Of a DNA stretch of 8,647 bases, positions 1-6,243 are shown in pieces (the first letter of the stretch is position 1; every line of letters starts with the position of its first letter). The notes under the pieces are model-generated. The model was not told where the DNA came from, made no database searches, and was given only the letters and a program-made list of their open reading frames with translations. This DNA is from an uncultured Finegoldia sp. (GTDB lineage: Bacteria; Bacillota; Clostridia; Tissierellales; Peptoniphilaceae), in the NCBI RefSeq assembly GCF_900766215.1, contig NZ_CAAFUQ010000076.1:1-8647 (forward strand). Direction: 5' to 3'. The position numbers were made by a program, and so were the translations under genes.

Positions 1-139
1 CCTCAGGCAATGCCGCACGCTTTGCTCTTCTATTAGCAACAAAATATCCGATTATGATCCCAAACACTATGAAAACGGCATACCAATAAATAGTAAATGG
101 GCCAAACGAAATAAATACTCTGTCGTAGGGTTCTCTCAA
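1..139 (-). CDS. lgt: Prolipoprotein diacylglyceryl transferase, N-terminal part (runs off the left edge)
   Basis: Lgt transfers a diacylglyceryl group from phosphatidylglycerol to the lipobox cysteine of prelipoproteins, the first step of lipoprotein maturation in the membrane. Only 46 codons are visible. They begin LREPYDRVFISFGPFTIYWY and continue into a hydrophobic first membrane segment (AVFIVFGIIIGYFVA) followed by basic residues (NRRAKRAA). The F-GP-TIYWY stretch before the first helix is typical of Lgt N-termini. The start is taken as TTG at 139-137 because GGAAGGAGGG lies just upstream (about 147-156 on the plus strand) and no ATG is available. The gene is divergent from the Lit gene at 296, with about 155 bp between them. 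An extra lgt beside copper genes is known from Gram-positive copper plasmids. Here it probably serves the cluster's own lipoprotein (5656-6243). The C-terminal catalytic parts lie outside the window, so whether the gene is intact is unknown. Confidence 0.85.
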   Translation of the reverse strand, partial: MREPYDRVFISFGPFTIYWYAVFIVFGIIIGYFVANRRAKRAALPE

Positions 140-159
140 ATTTTTCCCTCCTTCCTATT

Positions 160-275
160 GAACTTATTTTGACTATAGCAGGCTATTATGGAAATTTTAT
201 GTAGACTTTTTGACAGATACATTGTTACACATTTTCTACACAAGTATTTTTTATCATTATATTAAAAGGAGTGAT
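160..275. promoter_or_regulatory. Divergent lgt / lit promoter-operator region
   Basis: This AT-rich spacer must hold promoters for both lgt (leftward) and lit (rightward). On the plus strand there is a perfect -35 hexamer TTGACA at 210-215, but no good -10 at 17 bp. An alternative pair is TTGTTA (222-227), a 17-bp spacer and TATTTT (245-250). Two TACACA hexamers (226-231 and 237-242) start 11 bp apart, one helical turn, as is usual for OmpR/PhoB-type response-regulator sites. TGTAGA (200-205) and TCTACA (235-240) form a wider inverted repeat. A canonical CopY box (TACAnnTGTA) is absent; the nearest sequence is TACATTGTTA at 218-227. The region is very likely regulatory. Which sites are used, and by which regulator, is inference. 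Confidence 0.45.
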
Positions 276-295
276 CTAATATAAATATTAATTTA

Positions 296-910
296 ATGAA
301 AAAAAGCATGCTATTTCTATTATTTTTTGTCTTTGCTTTATCCCTCGCGATTACATTGACAATCAACTTCCCTGGTTTGCTCAAAATCAATTTATTCTTT
401 CAAAGCGATATAAATTTTCAAAACTGGAGTAGATCTCAAGTTAATCAAGATTTTAGAAATTTAATGGGCTATTTAAATAATCCTTTTCAAAAAGAATTGG
501 TTTTTGATAATCTATACGTCTCAGATCGCGGTATAAACCATTTTAAAGATGTTAAATTTTTGTTCCAGCTTAACTATTCATTGCTTCTTTCTACGAGTAG
601 CATTCTTTTATACCTAAACAGGAAAAAATTAGTAACGCGTGATCAAGTCAGAGAAATCACTAGTTTAATCAAGTGGATGATAATATCAGTCTGTGTAATG
701 GCACTTCTGTTTTTTGATAAAGCATTTGTGCTTTTTCATCAAGTATTTTTTGACAATGATGATTGGATGTTTGACTATCGTACAGATCCAATTATCAGTT
801 TTTTACCGGAAACATTTTTCTTTTTATGCTTTTTATTAATTGTAACTATAAGTGTTTCTACTTTGACAACAATTCATCATTTGTTTAATAAAGAAGAACG
901 TACTTTATGA
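296..910 (+). CDS. lit: Lipoprotein intramolecular transacylase (Lit, DUF1461/TIGR01906 membrane protein)
   Basis: Lit enzymes move one acyl chain of the diacylglyceryl anchor to the lipoprotein N-terminus, giving the lyso form made by many low-GC Gram-positives. The 204-aa protein has the family layout: an N-terminal membrane helix (about 5-25), a long extracellular loop (26-88), and helices at about 90-108, 126-147 and 171-193. Two conserved histidine contexts are present: RGINHFKDVK (His82) and FHQVFF (His148), followed by the W-x(2)-D-x(4)-D-x-I-x(2)-LPE segment (157-171). These match the two essential histidines reported for Bacillus Lit. A copper-induced second Lit (lit2) is known from Listeria and enterococcal copper-resistance elements, and this gene fits that class. 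It leads the rightward gene set and precedes the CopY-like repressor by 21 bp. The start is uncertain: the AAAGGAG motif (265-271) is 24 bases before the ATG at 296, and ATA at 281 or ATT at 287 would be better spaced, in-frame initiators. Confidence 0.85.
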   Translation: MKKSMLFLLFFVFALSLAITLTINFPGLLKINLFFQSDINFQNWSRSQVNQDFRNLMGYLNNPFQKELVFDNLYVSDRGINHFKDVKFLFQLNYSLLLSTSSILLYLNRKKLVTRDQVREITSLIKWMIISVCVMALLFFDKAFVLFHQVFFDNDDWMFDYRTDPIISFLPETFFFLCFLLIVTISVSTLTTIHHLFNKEERTL

Positions 911-931
911 ATAGCCTAAGGAGGGATGGTC

Positions 932-1291
932 TTGGTCGAACACAAAATACAGGTATCGAATTCAGAGTTAGATATTTTAAAGTTTATCTGGAGATATGAA
1001 CCGGTAACATGTGGTTTAATAACACATGGAATGCAAGAGCGTAATAGTTGGCATCCCTCCACAACAAAAACGTTAATAAGAAGGTTGTTAGATAAAAATG
1101 TGATCACGTTTAACACTTCAAAAAACCAAAGATACTACACTTCACTGATTAAGAAGCAAGAATTTTTAGAAACCGAAATACAAAGGTTACTTTCTGGAAT
1201 GGATGAAGGTTGTATCTCAGAAGTAAGCTACTATTTAAACGGATTGGTTAAACGTTCTGACACGGAGGAATTCAATGATTTCAAAATATAA
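932..1291 (+). CDS. CopY/BlaI-family winged-helix repressor lacking the CopY metal-binding cysteines
   Basis: This is a predicted DNA-binding repressor of the BlaI/MecI/CopY family. The N-terminal two thirds is a winged helix: SNSELDILKFIWRYEPVT, then WHPSTTKTLIRRLLDKNVI as recognition helix region, then the wing (KNQRYYTSLI). A helical C-terminal dimerisation part follows (about 75-109). True CopY proteins end with a CxCx4CxC zinc/copper site. This one has only two cysteines (Cys27 and Cys94 from the TTG start) and no such motif, so how it senses an inducer is unclear. The start chosen is TTG at 932, seven bases after AGGAGG (919-924). The ATG at 926 almost touches the ribosome binding site and is unlikely to be used. 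The 3' end overlaps the HMA gene by 17 bp, suggesting translational coupling. It may autoregulate the lit operon, but no consensus TACAnnTGTA box was found upstream. Confidence 0.8.
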   Translation: MVEHKIQVSNSELDILKFIWRYEPVTCGLITHGMQERNSWHPSTTKTLIRRLLDKNVITFNTSKNQRYYTSLIKKQEFLETEIQRLLSGMDEGCISEVSYYLNGLVKRSDTEEFNDFKI

Positions 1292-1706
1292 TCTTTATGG
1301 AATGACTTGTGCAGTTTGCGCAACAACAATAGAGAAAAAAATTCATGAGTTGGATGGAGTATATTTCGCTAAAGTTAACTTAACAACTGAGGTTCTAAAA
1401 TTGGAATATGATGAAGGTGTTTTGTCTAATCATACAGTTATAACAGCTATTCAAGACATTGGTTATGACGCTGAGATTCGAAAAAAAACTGAGATAAAGG
1501 TATTTGGAATAAGTGGAATGAATTGCTCAGGGTGTGCAACAAAAGTAAGAAATGCTTTGGAAGCAGAGCCAACAGTCAGTGTAAAAATAGTTGACTTGGC
1601 TAGAGGTACAGTTACTTTCGATGCTGATTCAAAATTAACATTAACATTCTTAAATCAACTACTAAAAAATACAAAGTATACTGTAACTAGGGATATATCT
1701 ATATAA
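1275..1706 (+). CDS. Stand-alone two-domain HMA copper-binding protein
   Basis: The 143-aa protein consists of two consecutive heavy-metal-associated (HMA) domains and little else. Domain 1 (about 4-66) has GMTCAVCA with Cys12/Cys15 and ends in the typical DIGYDAE. Domain 2 (about 73-141) has GMNCSGCA with Cys84/Cys87. Both are the Cu(I)-binding CxxC of the CopZ / CopA N-terminal type. There is no membrane segment and no ATPase domain, so it is either a double-headed cytosolic chaperone or buffer, or a freed N-terminus of a CopA-like ATPase. Domain 1 resembles CopA N-termini more than single-domain CopZ. ATG at 1275 follows GGAGGAA (about 1264-1270) and overlaps the repressor's last codons. 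An intrinsic terminator starts 5 bp after the stop, closing the first gene set. The copper ligand site is clear; the partner protein is inferred. Confidence 0.85.
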   Translation: MISKYNLYGMTCAVCATTIEKKIHELDGVYFAKVNLTTEVLKLEYDEGVLSNHTVITAIQDIGYDAEIRKKTEIKVFGISGMNCSGCATKVRNALEAEPTVSVKIVDLARGTVTFDADSKLTLTFLNQLLKNTKYTVTRDISI

Positions 1707-1710
1707 ATAT

Positions 1711-1756
1711 AAATATATGTGGGGGGATCGACACGAAATCTCCACATATTTTTTTT
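1711..1756 (+). terminator. Intrinsic terminator or attenuator between the HMA gene and the multicopper oxidase gene
   Basis: ATATGTGG (1715-1722) pairs perfectly with CCACATAT (1742-1749). The stem can be extended inward by the G-rich GGGGAT against ATCT, and eight T follow (1749-1756). This is a strong rho-independent terminator just 5 bp after the HMA stop codon and 36 bp before the oxidase start. No convincing promoter fits between the T-run and 1792. A TATAAA at 1702-1707 lies just before the hairpin, so the oxidase operon is either transcribed from within the HMA gene with this hairpin in its leader, or depends on read-through. Confidence 0.75.
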
Positions 1757-1791
1757 ATGGTAAATACATAATAGATATGGGAGATGATGGG

Positions 1792-3303
1792 TTGAAGAAT
1801 AATAAATATATTTGGTTAGCAGCAACAACAATATCAATGTTGACCCTAGGCGGTGTTTTCATATTGATTCAACAGCAGAACAAGGAGGAGCATGCTGAAG
1901 TTGTCTTTCAAGAAGAACAACGACAAATCTCAAGTAGAATGTCCAATATGATGGGGGATAATCAAGAAGCTGATTTGAAGGTAGTACACCAAACGGAGAG
2001 ACAACTATTGATTCCCCCTGTTCTTGAACCATCTTCAAAAAGCAAAGAAAATGTGATATATGATATAGTTGCTCAAAACGGAGAAGTTCAAATAATGGAT
2101 GGAGAAAAAACTGAAACATTAGGCTATAACGGGGATTTTTTAGGACCAGTTATTAGACTGAAAAAAGGTCAAAAAGTTACTATCAATACAAACAATAATC
2201 TTGATGCTAGCACATCTTTTCATTGGCACGGTTTGAAAGTAGCTTCTGATGCAGATGGAGGTCCACATCAGATTATAGAAGCAGGACAGAAAAAAAGTGT
2301 AACATTCGAGGTTGATCAAGAAGCTTCTACACTCTGGTTTCATCCCCATCCGGAAGGAGAAACAGCATCTCAAGTTTATAAGGGTTTAGCAGGTTTGATG
2401 TATATTGATGATGACAACTCAAAATCATTAGATTTACCTTCCAAATATGGTGTCGACGACATTCCCTTGATTGTGCAAGATAAATCTTTCAGCTCCACTA
2501 ATCAAATTAACTATGAAAATGATTTTAACTCTGATGGAACAAAAGGGGAGACGTTGCTTACTAATGGCACTATCAATCCATATATTGAGATAAAAAACCG
2601 ATGGATGAGGTATAGAATTGTTAATGGATCTAATTCAAGAAACTTCACTTTTACTTTGGATAAAGATGAATCATTCTACCAAATTGCTACAGATGGTGGT
2701 TTTCTGAATACTTCTGTTAAACTTAGTAAACTACTTTTAGCCCCCGGGGAAAGGGCAGAAATATTAGTGGATACTCAGAATTATAAAAAAGGTGAGGTAA
2801 TTCATTTACTAGCAAATAATTTGGTTGCCTTGACAATGAGAATTGAGAATACGATAGAAAACAAAGAGTTTACTCCCTCTGATAGTCTAAATACTATTAG
2901 TACTTTAGATGAAAAGAAATTGGAAGATTTAGCAAGACAAAGTATTAATTTAAGAGGAATGTCTCACATGGTAAACATCAACAATAAGCAATTTGATATG
3001 GAAAGAATAGATTTATATAAAAAATTAGGTACTCAAGAGATTTGGGAAGTTAACAATATTAGTAGTATGATGGGAGGCATGATTCATCCGTTCCATATCC
3101 ATGGTGTTCAGTTTCAAATTTTATCTAGAGATGGAAATCAGCCCGCACTAAACGAGCAAGGATGGAAAGATACTGTGCTGGTAAATCCGGATGAAACAGT
3201 AGAACTTCTTGTGAAATTCGACCGTGAAGGTATTTTCATGTATCATTGTCATATATTAGAACATGAAGAGTATGGAATGATGGGACAAATGGAAATTAAA
3301 TAG
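1792..3303 (+). CDS. Membrane-anchored multicopper oxidase (CueO/CotA-like cuprous oxidase)
   Basis: Multicopper oxidases of this type oxidise Cu(I) to the less toxic Cu(II) with O2, outside the cytoplasmic membrane. All four copper motifs are present (numbered from the TTG): HWHG (His144, His146), WFHPHPEG (His184, His186), HPFHIHG (His432, 435, 437) and YHCHILEHEEYGMM (His485, Cys486, His487, His491, Met496). Type 1, 2 and 3 sites are therefore complete. The N-terminus has one hydrophobic helix (about 7-26, WLAATTISMLTLGGVFIL) and no lipobox or twin arginine, so it is probably a signal anchor. Met-rich patches lie near the C-terminal sites (GMSHM, SSMMGGM), as in cuprous oxidases. The start is TTG at 1792, eight bases after GGGAG (1779-1783), giving 503 aa. 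An upstream in-frame ATG (1717) lies inside the terminator hairpin and has no ribosome binding site. The response regulator follows after 27 bp, so they are probably co-transcribed. Confidence 0.93.
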   Translation: MKNNKYIWLAATTISMLTLGGVFILIQQQNKEEHAEVVFQEEQRQISSRMSNMMGDNQEADLKVVHQTERQLLIPPVLEPSSKSKENVIYDIVAQNGEVQIMDGEKTETLGYNGDFLGPVIRLKKGQKVTINTNNNLDASTSFHWHGLKVASDADGGPHQIIEAGQKKSVTFEVDQEASTLWFHPHPEGETASQVYKGLAGLMYIDDDNSKSLDLPSKYGVDDIPLIVQDKSFSSTNQINYENDFNSDGTKGETLLTNGTINPYIEIKNRWMRYRIVNGSNSRNFTFTLDKDESFYQIATDGGFLNTSVKLSKLLLAPGERAEILVDTQNYKKGEVIHLLANNLVALTMRIENTIENKEFTPSDSLNTISTLDEKKLEDLARQSINLRGMSHMVNINNKQFDMERIDLYKKLGTQEIWEVNNISSMMGGMIHPFHIHGVQFQILSRDGNQPALNEQGWKDTVLVNPDETVELLVKFDREGIFMYHCHILEHEEYGMMGQMEIK

Positions 3304-3330
3304 AAAATAATTTAAGAAGGATGATTGTCT

Positions 3331-4011
3331 ATGAAAATTCTTATTGTGGACGATGAAGAAAAAATATTAGAAATTATTGATGCCTATCTAGTTGCTAATC
3401 ATTATTCAGTTTATAAAGCAATAAGTGGCGCAATGGCATTGGAAAAGTTCGAGAAAAATAATCCTGATTTAGTTGTGTTAGATTTAATGCTTCCGGATAC
3501 TGATGGATTGACTGTGTGTAGAAAAATCAGAGAAGTATCAAATGTACCAATTATAATGTTAACAGCTAAGTCTGATGAGGATGATATTCTTACTGGTCTC
3601 AAGTTAGGTGCCGATGACTATATGATTAAACCATTTAGTCCCAAAGAATTAGTTGCGAGAATACAAACTGTATTGCGCAGAACTGAGACCTTATCAAATC
3701 CTAATAAGCTTTCTTCAAGTAATGGGGAATTGATAGTATATCCTGAAAGTCGCCAAGTTTATCTACATCAAGTGGAATTAAACCTCACAACAACTGAATT
3801 TGATATTCTACACGCCCTAATATCCACACCTAATAAAGTCTTTTCTCGTAGTGATTTGATAGAGAAAGTTAAGGGAATAGAATTTGATGGACTAGATAGG
3901 AGCATCGATTCTCATATAAAAAACTTAAGACATAAAATTGAGAATGATGCTAAATCACCTATGTATATTTTGACAGTCCATGGTACAGGATATAGATTTG
4001 GTGGCCACTAA
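3331..4011 (+). CDS. OmpR/PhoB-family response regulator (probable copper-responsive)
   Basis: This is a two-domain transcription factor of 226 aa. The receiver domain (1-118) has the acidic pair Asp7/Asp8, phosphoacceptor Asp51 (VVLDLMLPDTDG), Thr78 (IMLTAK) and Lys100 (MIKPFSP). The C-terminal winged helix (about 127-225) has LTTTEFDILHAL, the recognition helix region LDRSIDSHIKNLRHKIE and the terminal HGTGYRFG. ATG at 3331 is chosen because AAGAAGG (3314-3320) is ten bases upstream. TTG at 3325 would add two residues but is too close to that site. The gene overlaps the kinase by one base (TAATG), so the two form a cognate pair. Lying between an oxidase and a copper lipoprotein, it very likely activates this cluster in response to copper. 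TACACA repeats 11 bp apart at 226-242 are candidate binding sites. Confidence 0.93.
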   Translation: MKILIVDDEEKILEIIDAYLVANHYSVYKAISGAMALEKFEKNNPDLVVLDLMLPDTDGLTVCRKIREVSNVPIIMLTAKSDEDDILTGLKLGADDYMIKPFSPKELVARIQTVLRRTETLSNPNKLSSSNGELIVYPESRQVYLHQVELNLTTTEFDILHALISTPNKVFSRSDLIEKVKGIEFDGLDRSIDSHIKNLRHKIENDAKSPMYILTVHGTGYRFGGH

Positions 4012-5405
4012 TGAGAAAAAGAACGATAAAAACTCAATTAGTTCTTTCCTTTTTAGCAATCGCAACATTAATAATAGGATCGATTAGTTTAGTCGCATTA
4101 AGTTTGACGAACAATCATTTTAGTAAATACGTAGAAGAGCGACAAGAAGATTTGTTGAATCAGTATGTATATACAATTGATTTATTGTGGTTAAATAGTG
4201 GAGAAACATGGAACAGCGAGGAACTTGCAGCACTTTCTGAGAAAGCATTAGAAAATAATATTTATTTTTCTATAGAAGACGAACAAGGCAACATGGTTTG
4301 GGAACTTAAAGGAAAAAATTTGAAGTCAGCACAGGACAAACTGAAAAAAAATGCCTTGAAAGTTTCTGAGAAAAAAAGTGTGAAACTAGACGAAACAATA
4401 GAAGCGAAAAAGAAGTTAATTAATGATGGAAACGAGTTTGGAAAAGTAACGTTTTATTATTTCGGACCTTTTGCTTATACTGAGCACGATGCCTTGTTTA
4501 TCTCCAGTATGAAACAAAGTTTAATGTATGTTGCTATTGCAGCTCTTCTTGTATCATTTATACTTGCTTCGTGGATCTCTGCTAGATTAGGATTACCACT
4601 AAAGCATGTAAGCGACTTTACACATAAATTAACCCGTGGGGAATATGCTGATAAAATCCCACAAGAAACTTCAATTATTGAAATTAATTCCTTGATTGAT
4701 TCCCTAAATGATTTAAGTAATCAGTTGGAGAAACAGCATGGACTTCGAAAAAGATTAACTACTGATATTTCACATGAATTAAGAACTCCATTAGCTACCC
4801 TTAAAGGCAATGTGGAAGGAATGATTGACGGAGTCTTGAAAATAACTCCCGAGCGCCTACAATCTTGTTATGATGAAATAGATCGTCTAACTCGTTTAAT
4901 TGGAAATATAGAAGTAATCAACAAAATTGAAGCAAAATATGATCATTTAAATAAAACTGAGTTTAACATATATAAGTTGATTGAATCCGTTATTGAAAAT
5001 TTCGCCAGCAAAATTGAGTCAAAAAACCTTCATGTTGAAATCCAAGGGGATAACATCAATATATCTGCAGATAAAGATAAAATGAACCAAGTTGTTATCA
5101 ATCTTTTGAATAATGCTATTAAATTTACGCAAAAGGAGGGAACCATTAAGTTTTCTATAAGTAAAAATAAAGACCATGTTCTTTTAATTGTTGAAGACAA
5201 CGGCATCGGTATAGAAAAAGATCAGCAACTTCATATTTTTGATAGATTTTATATGGCTGACCCCTCCAGAAGTAGAGCTTTAGGGGGGCAAGGTATCGGA
5301 TTAGCTATTGTAAAGAGCGTTATTGAAGCGCATAAAGGTAGTATAACTGTAAAAAGTAAATTAGGTCTAGGAACTAAATTTGTTATAAAGTTACCATTTC
5401 AATAA
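4011..5405 (+). CDS. Membrane sensor histidine kinase, partner of the upstream response regulator
   Basis: The 464-aa kinase has a standard class I layout. TM1 is at about 11-32 and an extracytoplasmic sensor domain spans about 33-168. TM2 (about 170-190) leads into a HAMP linker (191-243, with LPLKHVSDFTHKLTRGEY). The dimerisation helix carries phosphorylatable His255 in DISHELRTPLATLKG. The ATPase domain has the N-box (NQVVINLLNNAIKFT, 359-373), the DNGIG G1 box (396-400), the F region (IFDRFYMAD) and the GGQGIGLAIVK G2 box (425-435). All catalytic motifs look intact. The sensor loop has no cysteine and few histidines (His36, His159), so it lacks the Met/His clusters of CusS-type copper sensors. 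The copper ligand is inferred from genomic context only. The start overlaps the regulator stop (TAATG), and the next small gene begins 14 bp after its stop. Confidence 0.93.
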   Translation: MRKRTIKTQLVLSFLAIATLIIGSISLVALSLTNNHFSKYVEERQEDLLNQYVYTIDLLWLNSGETWNSEELAALSEKALENNIYFSIEDEQGNMVWELKGKNLKSAQDKLKKNALKVSEKKSVKLDETIEAKKKLINDGNEFGKVTFYYFGPFAYTEHDALFISSMKQSLMYVAIAALLVSFILASWISARLGLPLKHVSDFTHKLTRGEYADKIPQETSIIEINSLIDSLNDLSNQLEKQHGLRKRLTTDISHELRTPLATLKGNVEGMIDGVLKITPERLQSCYDEIDRLTRLIGNIEVINKIEAKYDHLNKTEFNIYKLIESVIENFASKIESKNLHVEIQGDNINISADKDKMNQVVINLLNNAIKFTQKEGTIKFSISKNKDHVLLIVEDNGIGIEKDQQLHIFDRFYMADPSRSRALGGQGIGLAIVKSVIEAHKGSITVKSKLGLGTKFVIKLPFQ

Positions 5406-5419
5406 AGGAGGAGAGTTAT

Positions 5420-5626
5420 TTGTTTCAAAAACAGATAAAAATTGCTAAACTAGTATGTGAATGTTGGGCAAAAAAAATATTTTTTCAACTGATTTCGATA
5501 GATAGTGTCGAAAAAGTTCATTTAGATATCTTATCAAATTCTGTAGTAATCTTTTCTAAGAAGGACTTATCAATAGCTACAATTAAAAAAGAAGTTTTTG
5601 GATTACAAATTTATGAGATGACCTAA
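5420..5626 (+). CDS. Small degenerate HMA-like protein with a CxC pair
   Basis: A 68-aa protein beginning at TTG (5420), eight bases after a perfect AGGAGG (5406-5411); this strong site supports it as a real gene. It is not confidently assignable by motif. Its pattern fits a single beta-alpha-beta-beta-alpha-beta HMA fold: IKIAKLVCEC (strand plus loop), AKKIFFQLISIDSVEKVHLDI, NSVVIFSKK, LSIATIKKEVF, LQIYEMT. The usual GMTCxxC loop is replaced by Cys13-Glu-Cys15, so the CxxC copper site is changed to CxC. There is no signal peptide or membrane helix, which suggests a cytosolic protein. It sits between the kinase (14-bp gap) and the copper lipoprotein, in the same transcription unit. It could be a specialised chaperone, an accessory to the kinase, or a decayed CopZ. 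Gene call good, function tentative. Confidence 0.7.
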   Translation: MFQKQIKIAKLVCECWAKKIFFQLISIDSVEKVHLDILSNSVVIFSKKDLSIATIKKEVFGLQIYEMT

Positions 5627-5655
5627 ATGTGATTAATTAAAGGAGGATGAAGACA

Positions 5656-6243
5656 GTGAAAAAGATGACAAAATTAGTATTTGCAAGTCTTGGAATTATT
5701 GTATTTTTAGGAGCGTGTAGCAATCAAAGTGAATCGAATAATTCTAAAAGCACAAACGAGGAATCGACTTCTACAGCGTCTAGTGAAATGAATAGTATGG
5801 AGGGAATGAATCACGAAGGTATGGTTCCTTCTTCAATGAAAGATGCTGCGAACCCTAAATTCCCGGTGGGAAGTAATGTTATACTGCTAGGCGATCATAT
5901 GGAGGGGATGAAAGGTGCAAATGCTCAAGTTGTAGGGGCCTTTGATACTACAATGTATGAAGTAAGCTATGAGCCAAAAACTGGGGGACCAATGGTTAAC
6001 AATCATCGATGGGTAGTACAAGAAGAGTTAAAAGATACTGAGACTGTAGCAAATGAGGGCGATACTGTTATCTTGAATGCCGATCACATGGATGGGATGA
6101 TGGGAGCTGAAGCAAAAGTAGATAAATCTATTACAGGAACTGTTTACGTTGTTAATTACACTCCAACCGATGGTCAAGAAGAAGTTAAGAATCATATGTG
6201 GGTAACTGAAGATGAGATGGAATATGACGAAAATAATGAGTAA
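5656..6243 (+). CDS. Copper-binding lipoprotein with tandem DUF1541 (YdhK-like) repeats
   Basis: This is a predicted cell-surface lipoprotein of 195 aa. The signal peptide (MKKMTKLVFASLGIIVFLGAC) ends in the lipobox LGAC, with Cys21 as the lipidated residue. A Ser/Thr/Asn-rich linker follows, holding the Met/His run SMEGMNHEGM (47-56). Two DUF1541-type repeats (about 72-127 and 134-189) are offset by 63 residues. Each has DHM-x-GM (80-85 and 143-148) and ends in NH-x-W (116-119 and 179-182), with clustered Met/His suited to Cu(I) binding. S. aureus CopL is a surface copper-binding lipoprotein of comparable role and probably the same family. GTG at 5656 is nine bases after AGGAGG (5641-5646); the ATG at 5647 abuts the ribosome binding site and is not credible. 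It is the last gene of the operon, followed by a terminator. It is the obvious local substrate for the nearby Lgt and Lit. Confidence 0.87.
   Translation: MKKMTKLVFASLGIIVFLGACSNQSESNNSKSTNEESTSTASSEMNSMEGMNHEGMVPSSMKDAANPKFPVGSNVILLGDHMEGMKGANAQVVGAFDTTMYEVSYEPKTGGPMVNNHRWVVQEELKDTETVANEGDTVILNADHMDGMMGAEAKVDKSITGTVYVVNYTPTDGQEEVKNHMWVTEDEMEYDENNE

Noticed and set aside
218..227. TACATTGTTA as a CopY operator.
   Set aside because: The second half-site is GTTA rather than TGTA, so it does not meet the TACAnnTGTA consensus; kept only as a weak candidate within the regulatory region.
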